Assembly: GCF_016907235.1 (NCBI RefSeq)
Contig: NZ_JAFBBO010000001.1
Span: 806,001 to 870,000 of the forward strand
DNA length: 64,000 nucleotides
Direction of reading: 5' to 3'
Origin: Oerskovia jenensis
GTDB lineage: Bacteria > Actinomycetota > Actinomycetes > Actinomycetales > Cellulomonadaceae
A program made the translations under genes and the position numbers. The notes below the pieces were generated by a model, which made no database searches, was not told the DNA's origin, and worked only from the letters and a program-made list of their open reading frames with translations. Positions 1-8,330 of this stretch are shown one piece after another. Position 1 is the first letter of the stretch. Every line of letters begins with the position of its first letter.

Positions 1-801
1 CGCGGCGAGCCGTGACTGGGTGACGTAGCCGCGCGCGGCGCGTGCCGCCGTCGGGCCGGGGGCTCCCTCCGTGAACGCTCCCGGCGCCTCGACCTCCTCG
101 AGCGCAGCGTCCGCCGCGCGCAGCAGCAGCTCGATCGACGAGAAGCCCTGCGCGAGCGTGTCGTGGATCTCGCGTGCGAGGCGTTCGCGCTCGGTCGCGA
201 CCGCGGCCTCGCGCTCGGAGGCCGCGAGGTCCGCGCGGGTGCGGACGAGGTCGTCGATGAGCTCCTGGCGGCCCTGCGACTCGCGCACGATCGTCTCGAA
301 GCCGAGGACGACGGCGATGGCGACGAGGCCGCCGAACGTCGGGCCCAGGATCGAGCCCACGAGCTGCTGGCCGCCCAAGATCGCGCCGCCGATCGCGCAC
401 GCCGTGGTCGCCGCCACGGCCACGATCCCGCGGCGGGGTCCGAGCACGTGCATCTCGAGGAACATGAGCGGGAACGCGATCCACAGCGCGACCGGGGTCA
501 GGAGCAGCAGCAGCGCCCACCCCACGATCAGCGCCGAGACCCACGCTCCCGTGGGCCACCAGGCGCCACGCGGGGCGTCGACCGCGGTGTCGCGCACGTT
601 GATCCGCGAGCGCCCCACGCCGTAGACGGCCAGGAGCGCCAGGCCGCACGCGAGCGCGCCCCATGCCCCGGCGTCCAGGCCACCGGCGCTCAGGGCCTCG
701 GCCCAGCGGGAGCCGACCGCGAGCCCGACGAGGGCGACGAGGAGCACGTCGAGCGCGATCTGGAGCCCGAGGGCTGCGGAGATCACGGCGCGAGGCTTCA
801 C
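1..801 (-). CDS. Sensor histidine kinase, NarL/DesK class (partial, 3' end outside window)
   Basis: N-terminal 267 residues of a membrane-bound histidine kinase; the gene runs off the left edge, so the ATPase domain is not visible. Several hydrophobic segments fill roughly residues 8-165. A cytoplasmic linker follows, then a HisKA_3 dimerisation segment reading ERLAREIHDTLAQGF, with phospho-acceptor His213. The GTG at 799-801 is chosen because the overlapping ATG at 801-803 is followed at once by a stop. It is divergent from an FtsX/ATPase transporter pair, so a partner response regulator is expected beyond the left edge and may control that transporter (inference). Family assignment is confident; the stimulus is unknown. 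Confidence 0.85.
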   Translation of the reverse strand, partial: MKPRAVISAALGLQIALDVLLVALVGLAVGSRWAEALSAGGLDAGAWGALACGLALLAVYGVGRSRINVRDTAVDAPRGAWWPTGAWVSALIVGWALLLLLTPVALWIAFPLMFLEMHVLGPRRGIVAVAATTACAIGGAILGGQQLVGSILGPTFGGLVAIAVVLGFETIVRESQGRQELIDDLVRTRADLAASEREAAVATERERLAREIHDTLAQGFSSIELLLRAADAALEEVEAPGAFTEGAPGPTAARAARGYVTQSRLAA

Positions 802-975
802 ATCGCCACCCTAGCCACGCGGCGGGCGCGACGTGCCGCGCGCGATCCATCGAAAGGTTGATCCTCGGCCCCACCTCCTGGCCGGGCAGGAGCATCCACG
901 GGCCCGATCCGCGCGAGCCCCTCCAGCGGGAGGCTGGACGCAGATCGATTCCACGCCAACCACCGGAGGCTCTTG
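802..975. promoter_or_regulatory. Divergent intergenic region between sensor kinase and FtsX transporter
   Basis: This 174-bp region must hold the promoters of both divergent units. I see no convincing sigma-70 hexamer pair. A GATC-spaced pair lies around 847-866, and a short CCTCC/GGGAGG hairpin around 920-933. A good Shine-Dalgarno GGAGG at 965-969 precedes the permease ATG at 976. Confidence 0.3.
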
Positions 976-2085
976 ATGTTCGTCGCGCTGCGTGACCTGC
1001 GCTTCGCCCGGGGACGCTTCGTCCTCATGTCCACCGTCATCGTCCTCATCACGTTCCTCGTGGGCTTCCTGGCCTCGCTGACCGCGGGCCTGGCCCGCGC
1101 GAGCACGTCAGGCATCACCGACCTCCCGGTCGACAGCCTCGCGTTCACCGTCACCGGGGACGCCAAGCCGTCCTTCACCGAGTCCCAGGTCGACGCCACG
1201 CAGTGGGAGGCGTTCGCCGGCGTGGACGGTGTCTCCTCGGCCGAACCTCTCGGGATCGCGACGACGCGCGCCTCGGTCACCGCGGGCGCCGACGGCGAGG
1301 CCGGGACCACCGCGGCCGTCACCGCGTTCGGCTCACGGCCGGGCTCGGGTCTCGTGCCCGACGGCGCCGAGGCCGCCCCCGGCAGCGTGCTGCTGTCGAG
1401 CGGCGCGGCCGACGACCTGGGCGCCCAGAAGGGCGACGAGGTCGCCCTGGGCTCGCTGACCCTGACCGTCGCGGGCGTGCTCGACACCCAGGCCGACTTC
1501 TCGCACACGCCCGTCGTCTGGATGGACCTGACCGACTGGCAGACCGTCGGAGCCCGTGGGGGCGGCGCGTCCGGTGACGAGGTCGCGACCGTCGTCGCCC
1601 TCACCGGCGACCCCAGCGACTCCGCGCTCGCCGCGGCCGAGTCCGAGACCGGCACCACGACCCTGACCCCGATGGGCGCACGCGCCGCCGTCAGCTCGTT
1701 CTCGGCCGAGAACATGTCGCTCACCATGATGCAGGGCTTCCTCCTCGCGATCTCGGCCCTCGTCGTGGGCGCGTTCTTCACCGTGTGGACCATCAACCGG
1801 GCCGGCGACATCGCCGTCCTCAAGGCGCTCGGCGCCTCGACCTCCTACCTGCTGCGCGACGCGATCGGCCAGGCGCTCGTCCTGCTCGTGCTCGGCGTCG
1901 GCGTCGGGACCGCGCTCGCGGCCGGGGCCGGGGCCCTCGCGGCCCAGGTCATGCCCGTCGTCGTCTCCCCCGCCACGACGCTCCTGCCCGCGCTCATCCT
2001 CGTGGTCCTCGGCACGGTCGGCGCCGTCGCGGCGATCCTGCGGATCACGCGCATCGACCCGCACGCGGCGCTCGCGGCCCGCTGA
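976..2085 (+). CDS. FtsX-family ABC transporter permease
   Basis: 369-residue membrane protein of the MacB/FtsX permease type. One N-terminal membrane segment (about 16-40) is followed by a roughly 200-residue extracytoplasmic domain, then three C-terminal membrane segments (about 252-276, 300-325, 334-357). The segment INRAGDIAVLKALGAS is the usual FtsX coupling motif. ATG 976 is preferred over the TTG at 973 because GGAGG ends six bases before it. It is followed 48 bp later by its ATPase, forming a two-gene operon. Such pairs usually export or extract envelope-active compounds or lipoproteins rather than import nutrients; the substrate here is unknown. A sensor kinase gene is divergent upstream. 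Confidence 0.9.
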   Translation: MFVALRDLRFARGRFVLMSTVIVLITFLVGFLASLTAGLARASTSGITDLPVDSLAFTVTGDAKPSFTESQVDATQWEAFAGVDGVSSAEPLGIATTRASVTAGADGEAGTTAAVTAFGSRPGSGLVPDGAEAAPGSVLLSSGAADDLGAQKGDEVALGSLTLTVAGVLDTQADFSHTPVVWMDLTDWQTVGARGGGASGDEVATVVALTGDPSDSALAAAESETGTTTLTPMGARAAVSSFSAENMSLTMMQGFLLAISALVVGAFFTVWTINRAGDIAVLKALGASTSYLLRDAIGQALVLLVLGVGVGTALAAGAGALAAQVMPVVVSPATTLLPALILVVLGTVGAVAAILRITRIDPHAALAAR

Positions 2086-2133
2086 GGCGACCCCAGCTCC
2101 TTGCTCCTGAAAGCTGCTCCTGAAAGGCACACC

Positions 2134-2889
2134 ATGGACCTCACCCTCGACCACATCACCCTCGTCTACCCCGACGGCGAGTCGACCGTCACCGCGGTAG
2201 ACGACGTCTCCCTGACCGTCCCCGCCGGGACCACGACTGCGGTGCTCGGCCCGTCGGGCTCGGGCAAGTCCTCACTCCTCGCGGTGGCGGCCACGCTCAC
2301 GACCCCGACCGCGGGCGAGGTGCGCATCGGGGGCGACGTCGTCAACGCGCCGGCCGGTGCCGCGGGTTCGGCGACCGGTCGTCCGAGCGGCTCGCGGAAG
2401 GCGGCCTCGGCCGTGTCGTCGCAGGCCGCGCGGCTGCGGCGCGACCGGATCGGGATCGTGTTCCAGCAGCCGCAGCTCATCACGTCGCTCACCGCGCTCG
2501 AGAACCTCGAGCTCATGAGTCACCTGCGCGGCGAGCGCCCCTCGGCGCACCGCGACCGGGCGCTCGACCTGCTCGACGCCGTCGGGCTCCGCGACCAGGC
2601 CGCCAAGCGCCCCGGCCAGCTCTCCGGCGGACAGCGCCAACGCGTCGCGATCGCCCGCGCGCTCATGAACAACCCCGAGGTCCTGCTCGTCGACGAGCCC
2701 ACCTCCGCGCTCGACCACACGCGCGGCGTCCAGATCATCGAGCTCGTCACCCGGCTCACCCGAGAGACCGGCGCCGCGACCATCGTCGTGACCCACGACG
2801 AAGCCACCCTCGACTCGGTCGACGCGCGCGTGCACCTGGCGGACGGGCGGCTCGTGGAGGCGGGCGAGGTCGCGTCGTTGGGCGCCTGA
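2134..2889 (+). CDS. ABC transporter ATP-binding protein (LolD/MacB type)
   Basis: 251-residue ATPase partner of the preceding FtsX permease. Walker A GPSGSGKS is at 39-46, Q-loop glutamine at 111, signature LSGGQ at 163-167, Walker B VLLVDEP at 183-189 and the switch histidine at 221. ATG 2134 is chosen because GAAAGG lies just upstream; an in-frame upstream TTG would add eleven poor residues. Odd feature: a stretch of about 27 residues rich in Ala, Gly and Ser (about 72-98) is inserted between Walker A and the Q-loop, where LolD-type ATPases are normally shorter. Substrate unknown. Confidence 0.92.
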   Translation: MDLTLDHITLVYPDGESTVTAVDDVSLTVPAGTTTAVLGPSGSGKSSLLAVAATLTTPTAGEVRIGGDVVNAPAGAAGSATGRPSGSRKAASAVSSQAARLRRDRIGIVFQQPQLITSLTALENLELMSHLRGERPSAHRDRALDLLDAVGLRDQAAKRPGQLSGGQRQRVAIARALMNNPEVLLVDEPTSALDHTRGVQIIELVTRLTRETGAATIVVTHDEATLDSVDARVHLADGRLVEAGEVASLGA

Positions 2890-2894
2890 CCCGA

Positions 2895-2936
2895 GGACGA
2901 GGGCCCTACGACCACACGGTCACAGGACCCTCGTCC
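2895..2936. terminator. Convergent hairpin terminator
   Basis: Arms GGACGAGGG (2895-2903) and CCCTCGTCC (2928-2936) pair exactly around a 24-base loop. They lie between the ABC ATPase stop on the plus strand and the stop of the minus-strand gene at 2950, so the hairpin can serve both. Confidence 0.55.
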
Positions 2937-2949
2937 CAGATGAGCGGAC

Positions 2950-3522
2950 CTACTTCAGGATCCGCCGCGAGTGCTCCTCGTCCAGCGCAGACACCACGTC
3001 GCGCGCCACTCGCCAGGCATTGAAGGAATCCCGCTCGACCGCCACCCGCAGCAGGGACCAGTAGCCCTTCATGGCCTCGGCGTGGCACTGCTCACGAGGA
3101 TCACCGTTGCCCGCCGCAACCTCGTCCCGATCAGGGTAGCCAGCGACGACCCGACCGAGGACGTCCAACACGGACGCCAGGTTCGCCGCCGGAATCGACC
3201 CCTCAGCGACAGCCGCAACGATCACCGAGACGACCGCCGGGGCACACTGAAACAGGTCACCCTGCGACTCGACCTCGTTGTCCAACCGTTCGTAGGCACC
3301 GTCGTCCGCATCTCCCTCGGCGAACAGGAGCATTCGAAGATCTTCCCCCACACCGCTGGCGTTTCCCCCGCCAGCGCGGAGCCTGTCCCACGGAACGAGG
3401 CACGACTGTTTCTCTGCGAGCACTGAACTCACCTCCCCGCGCTCACCAATCCGGCCGGGGTTTCCTCGGAGACGGTTGGCACCGAGAACCACCATCGCCG
3501 CCCCGTCAAGAACGAACACCAC
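2950..3522 (-). CDS. Hypothetical protein, HEAT-like helical; possible immunity protein
   Basis: 190-residue protein that I cannot assign to a named family with confidence. The C-terminal half reads as alternating amphipathic helices (for example DLFQCAPAVVSVIVAAVAEG and ASVLDVLGRVVAGYP). It resembles the HEAT-like proteins that actinobacteria encode next to polymorphic toxins; that link is inference. Base composition is clearly lower in GC than the flanks. The reading frame is open back to the stop of the upstream gene at 3556, and the start could be GTG 3522, GTG 3519 or ATG 3495. It is the last gene of a three-gene minus-strand group. No signal peptide or catalytic motif is visible. Confidence 0.7.
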   Translation of the reverse strand: MVFVLDGAAMVVLGANRLRGNPGRIGERGEVSSVLAEKQSCLVPWDRLRAGGGNASGVGEDLRMLLFAEGDADDGAYERLDNEVESQGDLFQCAPAVVSVIVAAVAEGSIPAANLASVLDVLGRVVAGYPDRDEVAAGNGDPREQCHAEAMKGYWSLLRVAVERDSFNAWRVARDVVSALDEEHSRRILK

Positions 3523-3555
3523 GCACGTGCCACTCGGTAGTGTGACACGTGACCG

Positions 3556-3849
3556 CTAACTGCCGTCCCTCAGGCGCCGAGATCGCTCGAGACGCTCCGT
3601 GACTGAGACTTGATGAGGGGGCCTGAAGATGAATTTGTTCTTCTGCTCGTCGAAACAATCCAGGTAACCGCGGACACGATCACCCACCTGGTAGTGATCT
3701 CCGTCATCAATATATAGGGCGTCGGTGAGTCCAACGCGCGAAAGTCCGAGGTTCAGGATGATCCCCCAACGGAACACCGCAATGACCTCCCCTTCCATCA
3801 GCGAGCCGATCAGTCGCTGCTCATCCGCACTCAACTGCTCACTCATCAT
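3556..3849 (-). CDS. Hypothetical small protein with S1/OB-fold-like core
   Basis: About 98 residues. The core from GEVIAVFRWGIILNLG to VGDRVRGYLDCFDEQKNKF follows the S1/OB pattern: a GxV start, a FG-like turn, then GL, VGD and a final DxxxxK strand. RNA or nucleic-acid binding is possible but unproven. The start is uncertain: two adjacent ATG codons (3847-3849, 3844-3846) follow GGAGG very closely, and a TTG at 3891 overlaps the stop of the upstream gene and would allow coupling. Codons such as CTA-TAT-ATT-GAT in a row are foreign to this GC-rich chromosome and suggest recent acquisition. It sits between two other short genes on the same strand. Confidence 0.65.
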   Translation of the reverse strand: MMSEQLSADEQRLIGSLMEGEVIAVFRWGIILNLGLSRVGLTDALYIDDGDHYQVGDRVRGYLDCFDEQKNKFIFRPPHQVSVTERLERSRRLRDGS

Positions 3850-3887
3850 CCTCCGATCAAGCTGCCATGCCACCCCTTCTCGGAGAA

Positions 3888-4163
3888 TCAACCTGCCCGC
3901 ATCTCTCCAATGAGCCGCGCAGCGTCGGGGGCAGCATTTCGGCCTTCCGTGAAGCGGTGGGGGTTCACATCAGCGTAGGTGCCATGCGTGACGATCAGGA
4001 CGCCGAGACCGAAGGTGTGCGCGCAACTGACGCTGAAGATCTCGTCCCCGCCCGACCGCCCATCCCACGACGGATCCTGCTCAAACCTCTGCAACACATC
4101 CCCCGAATCGGCAGGCCCCCTCGCCCCGGCGAGTCGAAGAGCTTCTCCACGGGGGTGCCTCAT
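3888..4163 (-). CDS. Hypothetical protein, possibly N-terminally truncated
   Basis: 91 residues; not recognised. The second half (SCAHTFGLGVLIVTHGTYAD, then the basic-acidic tail FTEGRNAAPDAARLIGEM) looks like a genuine protein end. The first 25 residues are low-complexity and could be read-through of a broken 5' region; the frame is closed by a stop at 4182-4184. Its TGA overlaps an in-frame TTG of the next gene, as in a translationally coupled unit. It belongs to the lower-GC island 2.95-4.2 kb. It could be a fragment of a larger accessory gene. Confidence 0.45.
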   Translation of the reverse strand: MRHPRGEALRLAGARGPADSGDVLQRFEQDPSWDGRSGGDEIFSVSCAHTFGLGVLIVTHGTYADVNPHRFTEGRNAAPDAARLIGEMRAG

Positions 4164-4234
4164 GCTGTGGTCGGAGCGACTCTATCGCCCGACACGCCCG
4201 CCTCGGAGCGTCGTCTGAAGCACCGGACGCGCGT

Positions 4235-4753
4235 TTACCGCGTCCCCAGCGCCGTCCGGCCGAGCTCACACCCCCACTCGCGCGCCCGCTCGACCTCGCC
4301 CGGGCACAGCGGCCCCTCCATGCCCTCGACGTAGAAGGAGTGCGGCGAGCCGGCGGGCGAGAGCCCGCTGCGGCGGACCACCCGGTCGGCCGCCCGCGCG
4401 GCGCTGCCCGGGAGGTGCTTGACGGTCTTCACCCGGGTGTCGAACGTCGCCCCGAACCGCCCCGAGGCGCCGTCGGCGAGCGCGGCGAGCCACTCGCGGA
4501 TGCCTCGTTCGACGACCGGGCTGGCCGGCCGTCGCCCGGCAGCCTCCTCGCGGGAGCCCGGGCGAGACATGCCGAACGCGTGCGTGGGGCCGCCGATGAC
4601 GATCAGGTCGGCCCCGAGGACGTCGTCTCCCGGCGCTGCCGCGGACACCTCGACCGTGCGCACGTCCACCTGCTCGGACAGCCCGTCGGACACCGCCCGC
4701 GCGATCTCGGCAGTGTTCCCGAACATCGACTCGTAGATCACGACTGCTTCCAT
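4235..4753 (-). CDS. Flavodoxin-like protein
   Basis: 172-residue single-domain flavodoxin fold. The FMN phosphate loop YESMFGNTAEIA is at residues 8-19, and the central strand LIVIGGPTHAFGMS contains the second flavin loop. There is no signal peptide, so it is cytosolic. It could act as an electron carrier or a menaquinone-directed flavodoxin-type oxidoreductase; the redox partner is not encoded nearby. Length is normal for the family. It is monocistronic, lying upstream of the low-GC island on the same strand, and its own composition is typical of the chromosome, so it marks the edge of that island. Confidence 0.85.
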   Translation of the reverse strand: MEAVVIYESMFGNTAEIARAVSDGLSEQVDVRTVEVSAAAPGDDVLGADLIVIGGPTHAFGMSRPGSREEAAGRRPASPVVERGIREWLAALADGASGRFGATFDTRVKTVKHLPGSAARAADRVVRRSGLSPAGSPHSFYVEGMEGPLCPGEVERAREWGCELGRTALGTR

Positions 4754-4807
4754 GGCTCCCGCTCCCGTCGTCAGTTCCAGGCTGCTCGCGGAGCACCCCC
4801 ACCGCCA

Positions 4808-4845
4808 GGACCTTTGGTCCGGACGATCCGGGTCCTTGGACCCGG
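4808..4845 (-). terminator. Paired GGACC/GGGTCC palindromes, likely terminator
   Basis: Two compact hairpins, GGACC-TTT-GGTCC (4808-4820) and CCGGGTCC-TT-GGACCCGG (4828-4845), lie about 45 bp past the stop of the membrane protein gene at 4890. No U-run follows. Similar palindromes occur near 11.86-11.91 kb and 31.29 kb. Confidence 0.45.
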
Positions 4846-4889
4846 GTCGACGCGTCGCGCGCGGTCCGACGCGGTCCGGCCCGTCCCGG

Positions 4890-6575
4890 TCACCCCAGCA
4901 GCGGCTTGGCCCCCGTGGCCCGCACGTGCGAGGCCACGGCCAGCGCGATCCACACCGCGATCCCCTGGAACACGATGAGGGTCAGCGTGGGCGCACCCAC
5001 GAGGAGGCAGATGCCGAGCGGGATCGCGCTCAGCACGGCGACGTCGGGCCCCTGGGCGATCATCGAGGTCGCGCCGGTGGGCAGCGCGCCCGCGGGGGTC
5101 GCCATGAGCGGGCCGGACCAGTTCGGTGGCTTGCGGTAGGCGCCGCGGATCGCTGCGGCGCCCATGCCGACCGCGACGACGACCACCAGGGCGAACCACA
5201 GCCACTCCCCCGTACCCAGCACCAGCGGCACGACCCCCACCACGAGCGCGAGGAGCGCGGTCAGGGCCGGCACGGCGGTCCGGGCCAGCCGCGCGTCGCG
5301 CGCGGACAGAGGCATCATCGCGTCGAGGGCGGGCACCATCTCCGCGGTGCGTGCCCCCTCGGCGCCGAGCTGGGCCCCGCGGAACCCCGCGACGACGAGC
5401 AGGACGAACAGCCCGAACCCGCCTTCGAACGCGGGCACCTGCTGGGCGACGATCACGAGCGCCGTGAGCCCCACGAGCTGGGCGAGGGCCGACGGGCTGC
5501 GCCGCAGGAGGGTGAGGTCGGCCGCGACGAGAGCCGAGACCGGCCCGCGCACGACCGAGAAGCGCGAGGGCCTGCGGGCCCTGCCGCCACGGGTCGAGCC
5601 CGCTCGGCTCAGCGCACGACCGAGCTCACGCGTGTCGAGCGACAGGATCGCTCCGCCCGCCTGGTCGGCGACCGCGCTCTGCGTGCGCAGGACCTGGGCC
5701 CCGAGCGCCTCGAGCCGGCGCCACCACACGACCGCGAGGGCCAGCGCGCCGGCACCGACGACCACGATCGCCCACGGAGGGACCGAGAGCTCGCGCAGGT
5801 CGGACCAGCCCGCCACCACGAGCACGACCCCCGCGACCGGGACCGCGGCGATCAGCACGTCGCTCACCCGCGCGACCGTCGCGGCCACCCGGGTCCGCGG
5901 CTGGATGAGTCCGGCGATCCCCACGAGCAGCAGGCCCGCCGCGGCGCCGAGGGCCGCGCTGCGACCGGCCACACCGGGATCGGCACCGGAGGCGAGCGCG
6001 ATGGCCGCGAGCCCTCCTGCCCCGACGACGACCGCGACCGCGACCCCGCGCCAGTACGACGGCGTGAGCAGGCCGCGCCGGTCGACGGGCATCGGGACCC
6101 ACCAGCGCACGCCCGCGCTGCCCGTCCCGAGCGGGCCCAGCCGCACCGCCATGCCGGTCAGGAGCGCGAGGAGCGCGACCGAGGCCAGTGCCTGGATCGT
6201 GGCGGGTGTCAGGACCGCGGCCCGGCCGTCGACGGGCTCGACGAAGATCGTCTCGCGCAGCACGTTCGCTGCACCGATCACGAACAGCACGGAGATCGCG
6301 ACCGACACCACGACGTACGCGATGTCCCCGATGAGCTGCCCGGGCCCTGCGTCGGCTCGCGACGCCGTGACCCGGGCCGTGAGCCGCCGGATCTCCCGGC
6401 CGGAGAACTCCTCCTCGGGGTCCGCGACGAGGAGCGGCAACGGAGCGTGCTCGACCACGGGCTCGGGCGTCACGGGCTCGGGCGCCGCGCGGTGCGTCGC
6501 GTCACCCCCGGGCCCGTGGGGTCCCTGCTTCGCGCCGTGCGACCGCTTCTTGCCCCTGCCCTGTGCCGCGTTCAT
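4890..6575 (-). CDS. ABC-type membrane subunit (DUF6297-like)
   Basis: 561-residue integral membrane protein. An N-terminal cytoplasmic region of about 85 residues, basic and Pro/Gly-rich, is followed by roughly ten hydrophobic segments in two halves separated by a soluble stretch (about 270-325). Its ATG lies 10 bp after the stop of an ABC ATPase gene, so the two form one transporter. I recall this arrangement for the DUF6297 family of actinobacteria, but the assignment was not tested. Two-part exporters of this layout often move lipids or antimicrobials; the substrate is unknown. It is the last gene of the ribF operon, with palindromes at 4808-4845 behind it. Confidence 0.75.
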   Translation of the reverse strand: MNAAQGRGKKRSHGAKQGPHGPGGDATHRAAPEPVTPEPVVEHAPLPLLVADPEEEFSGREIRRLTARVTASRADAGPGQLIGDIAYVVVSVAISVLFVIGAANVLRETIFVEPVDGRAAVLTPATIQALASVALLALLTGMAVRLGPLGTGSAGVRWWVPMPVDRRGLLTPSYWRGVAVAVVVGAGGLAAIALASGADPGVAGRSAALGAAAGLLLVGIAGLIQPRTRVAATVARVSDVLIAAVPVAGVVLVVAGWSDLRELSVPPWAIVVVGAGALALAVVWWRRLEALGAQVLRTQSAVADQAGGAILSLDTRELGRALSRAGSTRGGRARRPSRFSVVRGPVSALVAADLTLLRRSPSALAQLVGLTALVIVAQQVPAFEGGFGLFVLLVVAGFRGAQLGAEGARTAEMVPALDAMMPLSARDARLARTAVPALTALLALVVGVVPLVLGTGEWLWFALVVVVAVGMGAAAIRGAYRKPPNWSGPLMATPAGALPTGATSMIAQGPDVAVLSAIPLGICLLVGAPTLTLIVFQGIAVWIALAVASHVRATGAKPLLG

Positions 6576-6585
6576 CGCCGGGCCC

Positions 6586-7281
6586 TCAACGGACCTGGGC
6601 GAGCGCGGTGAGCGCTGCCTGGTGACCCAGTCGCAGGCACTCGTCGTCGCCGACGAGCAGCCCGCGGGCGCCGGTGCGCTCGACCAGGTCGGGGTCGTGC
6701 GTCGCGAACACGACGGCGGCTCCGCGCCCGGCCTCCTCGACGAGGATCCGGGCCAGGTCGGCGCGCATCCCGGGGTCGAGCCGCTGCTCGGGCTCGTCGA
6801 GCACGAGGACCTCGCGCGGGCGGGCGAACCCGGCCGCGAGCAGGAGACGTCGACGCTGCCCCGAGGACAGCTCGGTCGGCATGGCCCCCGACTGGTCGGC
6901 GAGGCCGAAGCGGTCGAGGAGCTGGTCGACGACCTCGCCGGCCCCGGCGACGCCGTGGCCGCGCGCGGTCAGGACGAGGTGCTCACGGGCCGTGAGCCCG
7001 GGGAAGTAGGCGTCGTCGTCGAGGATCCCGACGACCTTGGCGCGGAAGTCGCGCTCGCGCTCGTCCACGTCGCGGCCGAACGCCAGCACCTTGCCCGAGA
7101 GCGGCGCCAGCACTCCCAGGAGCGCGCGCAGGAGCGTCGACTTGCCGCTGCCGTTGGGTCCGATGATGGCCCACAGCTCGCCCGGGTGGACGGCGAGGTC
7201 GACCGGTGCGCACACGGGCGCCTCGGCGTACCCGACGCGCAGCGCCCGGGTCTCGAGCACGGGTTGCTTCTTGCTCGCCAC
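6586..7281 (-). CDS. ABC transporter ATP-binding protein
   Basis: 231-residue ATPase. Walker A GPNGSGKS is at 41-48, signature LSSGQ (not the usual LSGGQ) at 138-142, Walker B LVLDEP at 159-164 and switch His at 195. The Q-loop position carries acidic residues (GILDDDAYF) instead of glutamine, as in some CcmA-like exporter ATPases. The GTG start lies two bases after the ribF stop, so translation is probably coupled. The next gene encodes the membrane partner. Function: energising export of an unknown substrate. Confidence 0.88.
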   Translation of the reverse strand: MASKKQPVLETRALRVGYAEAPVCAPVDLAVHPGELWAIIGPNGSGKSTLLRALLGVLAPLSGKVLAFGRDVDERERDFRAKVVGILDDDAYFPGLTAREHLVLTARGHGVAGAGEVVDQLLDRFGLADQSGAMPTELSSGQRRRLLLAAGFARPREVLVLDEPEQRLDPGMRADLARILVEEAGRGAAVVFATHDPDLVERTGARGLLVGDDECLRLGHQAALTALAQVR

Positions 7282-7283
7282 GG

Positions 7284-8330
7284 CTACTCCCCTCCCCCTG
7301 CGCCGGACGCGCCGTCATCGCGAGGCGCAGCGAGCGTCCCCGCGCCCGGGGCGAGGATCACGCGGGCGCGCGCGACGTCGTCGTGCATGGTCTCCACGAG
7401 CGCGTCGATGCCGTCGAAGCGCAGCGTGGGACGCAGGTGCTCGACGAACTCCAGGACGACCTCCTCGTCGTACAGGTCGAGGTCGGTGCGGTCCAGGACG
7501 TAGGCCTCGACGCGGCGCTCGACGCCGTCGAACGTGGGGTTGGTGCCGATCGAGATGGCCGCGGGCAGCACGCCGTCGCGGTTCCCCGGGTCCGCCGCGA
7601 GGAGCTGGGGACGACGCAGCCAGCCCGCGTACACGCCGTCGGCCGGGACCATGCCGCTGATCGCGCCCAGGTTGGCCGTGGGGAACCCGAGCTCACGTCC
7701 GCGCGCGTCACCGTGGATCACGACACCGCGCAGGCGGTGGTGGCGTCCGAGCAGCGCTGCGGCCTCGCGGACCTTGCCGTCCGTGAGCAGGCCGCGGATC
7801 TCGGTCGAGGACCACCGTCCGCTGGGCACGCCGGCGTCGACGGCGACCGACGCGACCGTCCCGACGTCGTCGATCGCCCGGACCTCGAAGCCGTGCGTCC
7901 GGCCGAGCTCGATCATGGTCGCCAGGTTGCCCGCGTTCTCGCGTCCGAAGCGCACGTCGTGACCCACGACGACCGTCCGGGCGCCCAGGCCCTCGACGAG
8001 GTAGGTCTGTACGAACTCCTCAGGGCTCTGCCGCGCGAAGTCGAGCGTGTACTCGACGAGCAGCACCGCGTCGAGGCCCGTGGCCTCGAGCAGCTCCAGA
8101 CGGTCGGCGATACCGGTCAGGAGCTCGGGCGCCTGCTCGGGCCGGTGGACCATCGCGGGATGCGGGTGGAACGTCACGGCCACGGCCTGGGAGCCGGACT
8201 CCCGGGCGAGGGACACGATGCGGCCGAGCACCTCGGCATGGCCGCGGTGGACGCCGTCGAAGTTGCCGATCGTCACGACCGACGGTCCGAATCCCGGCGG
8301 AACCTGGTCCAGGTCCGTCCACAGGTGCAC
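7284..8330 (-). CDS. ribF: Bifunctional riboflavin kinase / FAD synthetase
   Basis: 348 residues making FMN and then FAD from riboflavin. The N-terminal adenylyltransferase domain shows the nucleotidyl-transferase motif GNFDGVHRGH at 22-31 and a later STTEIRG-like motif (SGRWSSTEIRGLL). The C-terminal riboflavin kinase domain has GRELGFPTANL near residue 210. The GTG start at 8330 has GAGGAG five bases upstream. It lies downstream of truB, the usual order in bacteria, with a gap of about 150 bp. No FMN riboswitch is visible. Two ABC-transporter genes follow in the same operon, which is unusual. Confidence 0.96.
   Translation of the reverse strand: MHLWTDLDQVPPGFGPSVVTIGNFDGVHRGHAEVLGRIVSLARESGSQAVAVTFHPHPAMVHRPEQAPELLTGIADRLELLEATGLDAVLLVEYTLDFARQSPEEFVQTYLVEGLGARTVVVGHDVRFGRENAGNLATMIELGRTHGFEVRAIDDVGTVASVAVDAGVPSGRWSSTEIRGLLTDGKVREAAALLGRHHRLRGVVIHGDARGRELGFPTANLGAISGMVPADGVYAGWLRRPQLLAADPGNRDGVLPAAISIGTNPTFDGVERRVEAYVLDRTDLDLYDEEVVLEFVEHLRPTLRFDGIDALVETMHDDVARARVILAPGAGTLAAPRDDGASGAGGGE

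Noticed and set aside
2950-4163. Prophage or insertion-sequence remnant
   Set aside because: No transposase, integrase, terminal repeats or target duplication could be seen around the low-GC genes.
4752-7503. Long plus-strand frames rich in Arg, Gly, Asp and His
   Set aside because: They mirror the DUF6297-like and ABC ATPase genes on the minus strand and have shadow-type composition.
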